This document shows, piece by piece, positions 50,980 to 56,506 of a stretch of 56,506 nucleotides of DNA. Each line of letters opens with the position of its first letter. Positions within the stretch are counted from its first letter, which is position 1. Origin of the DNA: Bacteroidota bacterium (GTDB lineage: Bacteria > Bacteroidota > Bacteroidia > Cytophagales > Cyclobacteriaceae); assembly GCA_024280115.1 (NCBI GenBank), contig JAJRQT010000194.1, positions 1 through 56,506 of the forward strand. Direction: 5' to 3'. The position numbers and the translations under genes were made by a program. The notes below the pieces were generated by a model. The model was not told the DNA's origin. It saw only the letters and a list, made by a program, of their open reading frames with translations, and searched no databases.

Positions 50980-53900
50980 TCAGATTTTGGGTACTTCAGA
51001 GCGCTGTCCATTTTTTGAATAATCCAGAGGTGAAATACCAAACAATGTTTTAAAACATTTGGAGAAATATGCGGGATTGTTGAATCCTACCTCATAGGAT
51101 ATTTTGGCGACATTACCAAAGTGCGCACTTAGTAATTGTGCCGCTCTTTTCAGGCGAATGTTCCTGATAAAACCGGATGGTGATTGATTGGTCAAAGCGT
51201 AAAGTTTTCGAAACAAAGTACTGTGGCTCATGTGCATCGTATCCTGAAATTCGTTTATATCAAAGTTTTCATCGTTCAGATGCATCTCGACAGTTTCAAT
51301 GGCCCGCTTCAGAAAAATTTCATCCAGGGAAGTAATAGAAATTTCCCGTGGTTCAAGCGTGATTTCCCTGCTGAATCGCTCCCTGAGCTTTCTGCGCTGT
51401 TCGATCAGGTTGGCAATCCGGGTAAGCAACTCCTTCATGTGAAAAGGTTTTGAAAGGTAATCATCTGCTCCGGTCTCCAGGCCTACCAGCTTATCCTCAA
51501 GGCTTGACTTTGCTGTGAGCATGATTATTGGAATGTGACTGGTGCGTTCATCGTTTTTGATTTGACTGCACATCTCAACTCCATCCATCAATGGCATAAT
51601 CAGGTCAGTGATCACGAGGTCGGGTATGATCTCTCTGGCCTTTTTAAGTCCGGCGCTCCCATTCACTGCCTCGAACAATTGGTATTCATTTTTCAGATTC
51701 TCGGCAATATGGCTCCGGATCTCACCGTTGTCTTCCACTATCAACACGATTGGCAATTCTTTCTTCTTCGCATACAGATTCACTTTCTCAGATGAGCCGG
51801 AAGTTTGATGAATCGTTTCCTCGGGTTCAGAAACAATGCGTTGGATTTTCTCCTTTTCTTCAGAAATGACAAATTCACTTTTACTCAGATGCTTTTTGCC
51901 AAGGGGGAATCTCACTATAAAAGTACTGCCTTTATCGATTTCACTTTCCACCATGATCTCTCCATGAATCAAATTCACAAGGTCATGAACCAGGGAAAGC
52001 CCGATGCCGGTGCCGACAGTGAAGTGATGACTTTTACCTTCTACCTGGTAGAATCGGGTGAATATCTTATCCGTTAAATTTTCAGGAATGCCTGGCCCCT
52101 GATCAGAAACCGAAAATTCAATCATATCCGGTGATCCGTTTGTTTTAGCCTTAATCCATTGAGCTTTGAACGCGATCTCTCCGCCTTCGGGAGTATATTT
52201 AAAGGCGTTGGAAAGGATGTTGACGATGATCTTCTCCAATATACCGGGATCGAACCAGGTTTTACGGGAATCCCTGGGAATGGATCGGTTAAACAGGATG
52301 CCACCGGTTTCGGCCAGGGATAAAAAGGAACCCGTAATGATCCGTAAGCTTTCCATAATATCGCCTTCCGTAAGATTCATTTTCATGTTGCCGCTATCCA
52401 GCTTGGCAATGTTAAGTAATTGATTGACCAGGTTAAGCAGACGGTCGGCATTACGGGAGATCATTTGCAGCTTATGGTGTTCCTTTTTATTTAACCTTGC
52501 ATTGGTCATCAGGTCTTCCACGGGCCCTTGGATTAGAGTGAGCGGTGTACGGAATTCGTGAGATACATTGTTAAAAAATTTCGTTTTCATCTCATCCATC
52601 TCGAGGATCTTGCGGTTCCGCTCTTCAAGCAATTCCTTTTGTGATTCAATTTCTTCCTGATGTTCTTCTATTTGATGCGTTCTTTGCCTGACCTGTTTTT
52701 CCAGTTTATCTTTTTCTCCTTCGATTTGCCAGGTTCTCCATCGGACATATCCAAAAAACAGTATAATTACAAGGAAAGCATATCCGACATAAGCATAGTA
52801 AGTTGCCCACCAAGGAGGATAAACGATGATTTTTAATGAGACCCCTTCTTTATTCCAGATACCGTTATTATTGGAGCCAATGACTTTAAATATATAATCA
52901 CCAGGCTTGAGGTCGGGATAATCGGTACGTCGCCTTGCTCCTGCTTCGATCCAGGCCGGGTCAAGGCCTTCCATTTTGTATTTATATTGATTTTTTTCAG
53001 GATTAAGATAACTCAGCGCCGCAAACTCAAAGGATAGAAAGTTTTGATCGTATGGTAAATTGATTTCTGTGGCACTGGATATCGATGTTTGCAAAGGTGA
53101 TTTTCCACCAATCAGAACAGCCTCGTTAAAGATTTTAAAATCGGTGATCACTACCGGGGGAATAATGGAATTATCCTTAATACTGTCCGGGTAAAATGCA
53201 AGTAAACCGTTGTCAGTGGAAAAGAACATCTCACCATCAGGGGCTTTGTAAGCCCCAGAATGGAAAGAACGGTTCAATAATCCATCAGTTTTGTCGTAGT
53301 TAGTGAATATTTCAGTTACCGGATCAAATCTCGAAATTCCGTTTTCCGTACCGAGCCATAATCTGCCTTTTTCATCTTCTAATATAGGTCCAATGTCATC
53401 ACCACATAATCCATTTGCTTTGGTAAAATATTCAAACTGATACTCATTGTACCCCATTTTATTCCTGCCGATTTTCTCCATCTTATTTAATCCTCCACCT
53501 TCTGTTCCTATCCAATAGGTCCCTGACAGGTCTTTGTACATACACGAAACAGTGTTATCGTTAAGGCCGCCGGGTTTGCTTTTGTATTGAATGATGGTAT
53601 CCGGCGTAATGGTGTAACGCCCGCTTCTCCCCAAAGGTAAGATGATTTCGGAAAGACCATTCCCGCGATTACCTGCCCATATCCTGTCAGGTTCCATAAG
53701 GTGAATTTGACCAAAAATAAAATTTCTGAGATTATAGGCTGAATAATCCATGTGAAAGAATGCCTCTTTTTCTCTATCAAAAATATCAATATTTCCACCA
53801 TTAAAGTGAAAAAACAATCTCCCACTATGGTCTTCATAAATCTGGTCAACCCAGTCTCCTGCAATGCTCGCAGGATTATCGGGGTTGTGCTTGTATTGGA

Positions 53901-55230
53901 TAAATCTGTAGGTGTTGTTTCCTGATCGCTCGACCCTGTTAAGCCCGTTGCGGGTACTGACCCAAAGACTGCCTTTGTGATCCCGAAATATTCCGGTGAT
54001 CCCTTTGTAAGAGATGGCATTTGGATCTTCAGGATTTTGCCGGAAAAGTTGATATGTGTTTTTTTTGCGATCAAATCTGGATAAGCCTTCAAATGTTCCC
54101 ATCCAGATGATATCTTTATTTTCCACGTACACACAAGTGACTTCTGTTTTTTTTAAGGATGGATTATTTCTATAATACCTGAACTTCTTATTCTTGGGGA
54201 TTAGTTTTTCGATGCCCCTATAATGCTTGCTGTACCACAGGATACCAGTGCTGTCCTGATAAATTGATTTTGTATTACCCCAAGGCGAAACAATAGGATT
54301 ACGAGTTGCATGCTCCCACGCATTAATCCGTTTCATTCGTAGATCAAACAGGTACAAACCGCTGTAGGTGCGAATCCAGTAGTTTCCATCAAAGTCTTCA
54401 TAAACAGCAGAAAAAATTTGACTTCTCGGAGCGTGTGGATTATTCTCATTGTGAAGCACTCTTGAAAAGCTATTATCTTTTCGATTGAAAAGGAAAAGGC
54501 CCTCTCCGGTACCAACCCAAAAATTAGCAGATCGATCTTCGTATATACAGTTAACCCTGTTATTCCAGCTCAAGGTATCAGCAGGACTCATCAGAATTCT
54601 CTGGAACACTCCTGTTGTTCTGTTCATTTTATTCAACCCATTCATTAAAGTACCAATCCAAAAAGCGCCCTCCCTGTCTTCATAAATACACGTGACATCA
54701 TTACCGCTAATGCTGTTTGGATCCTTAGGTTCGGATAAATACCTGATGAACGTTTCAGTATCCTTGTCAAACCGGTTAAGCCCTTGAACTGTACCTGCCC
54801 ATACAGTCCCTAGCTTGTCCACAAAGATTCTTCTTACCTCTCCTTCACTGATGCTCATAGTATCTTCAGGATCATGTAAATAATGAACAATTTGATCCTT
54901 TTTCAAATCGAGTTTGTTCAAACCATTGGTTGTTGCAATCCAAAGGTTTCCGTCCCGGTCTTCATACAAGTCAAATACTCTGTTAGCAGATAAACTCGCA
55001 GTTCCTGCGACCTCGTACTTATAGGTCTTGAATTGATACCCATCGAAGCGGTGTAAACCCATCTTTGTCCCAAACCACATAAATCCCTGGTGGTCTTTCA
55101 ATATAGCTGTTACTGCATTAGATCTGAGTCCGTCTTCTATGGTAATGGTTTCCGAATCCCAGACGCTATTTTGGGCGGAAAGTGAAAAAGAGAGAAAACA
55201 AATCAGAAGGATTGTTTGTAGTTTTAACAT
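50980..55230 (-). CDS. hybrid two-component system regulator (14 propeller repeats, AraC output)
   Basis: A one-protein signalling system of 1416 aa. I start it at the ATG at 55230 (signal peptide MLKLQTILLICFLSFSLSAQ); the frame extends to 55254. About 14 Reg_prop repeats of the form 'YEDRDGNLWIATTNGLNKLD' fill residues 20-720, enough for two seven-bladed propellers. A Y_Y_Y domain, one membrane helix (near 795-815), HisKA with His891 in NVSHEFRTPLTL, HATPase_c (NAFKYTPEGG, GTGIGLSL), a receiver with Asp1209 in VITDLIMP, and an AraC HTH (ISYEVGFNNPAYFSKCF) follow. Such regulators normally sense oligosaccharides beside SusC/SusD loci. None is in the window, so its target may be beyond the left-hand genes or elsewhere. 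Confidence 0.95.
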   Translation of the reverse strand: MLKLQTILLICFLSFSLSAQNSVWDSETITIEDGLRSNAVTAILKDHQGFMWFGTKMGLHRFDGYQFKTYKYEVAGTASLSANRVFDLYEDRDGNLWIATTNGLNKLDLKKDQIVHYLHDPEDTMSISEGEVRRIFVDKLGTVWAGTVQGLNRFDKDTETFIRYLSEPKDPNSISGNDVTCIYEDREGAFWIGTLMNGLNKMNRTTGVFQRILMSPADTLSWNNRVNCIYEDRSANFWVGTGEGLFLFNRKDNSFSRVLHNENNPHAPRSQIFSAVYEDFDGNYWIRTYSGLYLFDLRMKRINAWEHATRNPIVSPWGNTKSIYQDSTGILWYSKHYRGIEKLIPKNKKFRYYRNNPSLKKTEVTCVYVENKDIIWMGTFEGLSRFDRKKNTYQLFRQNPEDPNAISYKGITGIFRDHKGSLWVSTRNGLNRVERSGNNTYRFIQYKHNPDNPASIAGDWVDQIYEDHSGRLFFHFNGGNIDIFDREKEAFFHMDYSAYNLRNFIFGQIHLMEPDRIWAGNRGNGLSEIILPLGRSGRYTITPDTIIQYKSKPGGLNDNTVSCMYKDLSGTYWIGTEGGGLNKMEKIGRNKMGYNEYQFEYFTKANGLCGDDIGPILEDEKGRLWLGTENGISRFDPVTEIFTNYDKTDGLLNRSFHSGAYKAPDGEMFFSTDNGLLAFYPDSIKDNSIIPPVVITDFKIFNEAVLIGGKSPLQTSISSATEINLPYDQNFLSFEFAALSYLNPEKNQYKYKMEGLDPAWIEAGARRRTDYPDLKPGDYIFKVIGSNNNGIWNKEGVSLKIIVYPPWWATYYAYVGYAFLVIILFFGYVRWRTWQIEGEKDKLEKQVRQRTHQIEEHQEEIESQKELLEERNRKILEMDEMKTKFFNNVSHEFRTPLTLIQGPVEDLMTNARLNKKEHHKLQMISRNADRLLNLVNQLLNIAKLDSGNMKMNLTEGDIMESLRIITGSFLSLAETGGILFNRSIPRDSRKTWFDPGILEKIIVNILSNAFKYTPEGGEIAFKAQWIKAKTNGSPDMIEFSVSDQGPGIPENLTDKIFTRFYQVEGKSHHFTVGTGIGLSLVHDLVNLIHGEIMVESEIDKGSTFIVRFPLGKKHLSKSEFVISEEKEKIQRIVSEPEETIHQTSGSSEKVNLYAKKKELPIVLIVEDNGEIRSHIAENLKNEYQLFEAVNGSAGLKKAREIIPDLVITDLIMPLMDGVEMCSQIKNDERTSHIPIIMLTAKSSLEDKLVGLETGADDYLSKPFHMKELLTRIANLIEQRRKLRERFSREITLEPREISITSLDEIFLKRAIETVEMHLNDENFDINEFQDTMHMSHSTLFRKLYALTNQSPSGFIRNIRLKRAAQLLSAHFGNVAKISYEVGFNNPAYFSKCFKTLFGISPLDYSKNGQRSEVPKI

Positions 55231-55330
55231 TGTACCAGTTGCCACATGGTTCAAAAATTAAGATTAATTTATTGATCAACGCTATTTAAACGCTTTACCC
55301 AGTGTACCATAATCATACGCTGTGGTAATA

Positions 55331-55343
55331 TCCCAATTTGGGA
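55331..55343. other. palindrome upstream of the hybrid regulator gene
   Basis: TCCCAATTTGGGA is a perfect 6-1-6 palindrome 101 bases before the regulator start. It may be an operator or chance. The gap 55255-55485 has no other feature. Confidence 0.3.
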
Positions 55344-55485
55344 ACCGGTGAAAGCTGGATAAAATATTCATTTTTGCGTGGATATCTATTAAAGCTACGA
55401 AATTAGCGTACGGATTTCAATAAATTATAGCCCAATTTATTGTACGTATAGTTCAGAAACCATTACTGGTGTGGAGAGATAAAAA

Positions 55486-55509
55486 AAGGACCCCGGTTAA
55501 GGGATCCTT
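55486..55509 (-). terminator. terminator of the ZU5-like lipoprotein gene
   Basis: AAGGACCCC-GGTTAA-GGGATCCTT with one mismatch, next to an A7 run that becomes a U-run on the minus strand, 18 bases past the stop codon. It separates this gene from the hybrid regulator. Confidence 0.75.
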
Positions 55510-55526
55510 ATCTCAGTTTGGTTGTG

Positions 55527-56102
55527 TTAAGAGGGTTGTTTGTGGTCGGTTCGGTCCAGACTTTCTTCACCGATAGCGAATATTCCTCCGGAATGTATTT
55601 CAGCATCAATGCACTGATCGCCGGCATCAACATAACATTTATTTATCCAGATCATATCCGATGGATATCTCTTGTCAAAAGTTCTCTCATCCTTGAAGTG
55701 ATAAATGACCAGACTTTCTGCTTTTAAAGGATCCATACCAATAGAAAGCTGTCTATCGTATTTTAAATGCATGCTGGCCGAAATTTTAAAGATCAGGCTC
55801 TTTGGGTAAATTTCAATACTTCTGATAATAAAGTCGTTGTCGTAATCTTCCGGTCCAATTTTGATCCTTATCTTCACTTGGTCATCGAGCGCTCCCTTGG
55901 GAATTTCCAAAGTAACATTTCCTTTTAAAGCAGTGAAAGCGCCTCCCTCAGGTCCTACAGCGAAGGATTCTTCCATTGTACGGGTTGTATTTGGAATTAT
56001 ATCTGGTCCTGGCTCGCAAGCGGTAAAGATGAGCAACATCAGTGCCGCAGAGAATATTGTATATACCGTAAATTTTCGCGAGAATTTTACTGAATTTTTC
56101 AT
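55527..56102 (-). CDS. lipoprotein with ZU5-like domain
   Basis: A 191-aa predicted lipoprotein: positive N-terminus, hydrophobic stretch (TIFSAALMLLIFTAC) and the acylated Cys near residue 29, followed by EPGPD. Residues 45-85 match the ZU5 pattern: VGPEGGAFTALKGNVTLEIP, then KGALDDQVKIRIKIG. ZU5 domains form a beta-sandwich used in protein-protein contacts; bacterial surface ZU5 proteins are uncharacterised. The C-terminal part ends SGGIFAIGEES. It is monocistronic with its own terminator and lies upstream of the hybrid regulator on the same strand. Confidence 0.82.
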   Translation of the reverse strand: MKNSVKFSRKFTVYTIFSAALMLLIFTACEPGPDIIPNTTRTMEESFAVGPEGGAFTALKGNVTLEIPKGALDDQVKIRIKIGPEDYDNDFIIRSIEIYPKSLIFKISASMHLKYDRQLSIGMDPLKAESLVIYHFKDERTFDKRYPSDMIWINKCYVDAGDQCIDAEIHSGGIFAIGEESLDRTDHKQPS

Positions 56103-56506
56103 GATTTTAATCTTTTAATTTTTGGTTGTTTAATTCACGCCAATAGGGTTTACATCATAGATTACCTCCTTTCTCATTTTATAAGTATTTGAGTTTAAAT
56201 CTATATAAAGGTAACCCTGCTATTCCCTCTTATTCTACCACTGTTTGTTCAATAACAATCATTATAAGCTCAATAGATAGAATGCTTTTTTTAATTGAGA
56301 TAAGAATGATTAGTGTCTGTCCATAAACTTCCCTCTGCCAGGGTTTGTGCCTGCTAGTTCGGCACATGTCAATTAGTTAAGAAATTTCTTCATCTAAGTG
56401 CCTCGGTCTGTGTCCTCACCATAGTCGTTAACCTAAGAAAAAAATCAGATTTTTGGTAATGAAATTTCAGGATGGGGAATATACCTCTTGCGAGGTAAAA
56501 GTTTTA
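56103..56506. other. intergenic end of the window
   Basis: These 404 bases contain no open frame with coding texture. TTAGTGTCTGTCCATAAACT at 56310-56329 has the look of an insertion-sequence end, and ACCTC-TTGC-GAGGT (56482-56495) is a small hairpin. Neither can be assigned. Minus-strand promoter sequence of the ZU5-like gene should lie near 56110-56170. Confidence 0.35.

Noticed and set aside
53508..54134. A 208-codon open frame inside the hybrid regulator gene
   Set aside because: It is a same-strand shadow of the propeller repeats in another frame and has no domain of its own.
1..56506. CRISPR arrays, tRNA or rRNA genes, prophage
   Set aside because: I saw no evenly spaced repeats, no cloverleaf-like GGTTCGA/CCA patterns and no phage structural or integrase genes.

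Overview
The window reads as chromosomal DNA of a Bacteroidota bacterium, most likely a Cytophagales-type marine or soil lineage. Two proteins end in type IX secretion (Por) sorting domains. Two hybrid two-component regulators have the His kinase-receiver-AraC layout typical of the phylum. Promoter-like boxes fit TAnnTTTG, most genes lack a Shine-Dalgarno sequence, and the family set (DUF3857, GH109, GH130, CotH, DinB) is typical. No tRNA, rRNA, CRISPR, phage or complete insertion sequence is visible. No SusC/SusD pair is present.

Layout. 0.2-4.3 kb: an alpha/beta hydrolase, a SnoaL-like protein, a decayed fragment of formate-tetrahydrofolate ligase, a class V PLP enzyme and a small outer-membrane barrel. 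4.6-12.3 kb: a DUF3857/transglutaminase/DUF2569 membrane protein, an M20 peptidase, then a co-transcribed serine hydrolase and sodium:solute symporter. 12.3-18.6 kb: an M23 peptidase, a GH130 enzyme and an S9 peptidase, separated by gaps with dispersed palindromic repeats and an eroded small gene. 18.9-24.5 kb: a hybrid sensor broken by a one-base frameshift, then a large beta-rich lipoprotein. 24.6-31 kb: a DUF2867 epimerase-like protein, a DUF1080 protein divergent from a Tat-lipoprotein GH109-like oxidoreductase, and an ECF sigma factor with a membrane partner and a DinB protein. 31.6-38.8 kb: a lipoprotein, a 1190-residue multidomain CotH/T9SS protein, a UroD-like enzyme, a second DinB protein and an HGSNAT-type acyltransferase. 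39-46.8 kb: Hsp20, RmlD, an IS110-like relic, a second CotH/T9SS protein, a CoA-binding protein, a DMT exporter, a GT39 enzyme and a zinc ribbon. 47-50.9 kb: the amt-PII nitrogen operon behind a perfect palindrome, then a sulfur group (rhodanese, OsmC, MetZ-like). 51-56.1 kb: a 14-repeat propeller hybrid sensor and a ZU5-like lipoprotein.

How it fits together. Much of the window serves the cell envelope: secreted or periplasmic peptidases, surface CotH proteins, lipoproteins and carbohydrate enzymes. Two ecological sensors probably monitor extracellular polymers or their products. The clearest functional units are hydrolase-symporter (8.9-12.3 kb), amt-glnK (47.1-48.8 kb), OsmC-MetZ (49.3-50.9 kb) and the DUF1080/GH109 divergon (26.3-29 kb).

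The observations most worth a second look are the palindrome on the amt promoter, loss of the uridylylation tyrosine in PII, the fhs and IS110 relics, the frameshifted sensor beside an orphan lipoprotein, the eroded small gene opposite GH130, and the dispersed palindromes. I did not find a clearly new multi-gene system. The best candidates for undescribed biology are the lipoprotein-CotH pair and the sensor-lipoprotein pair.
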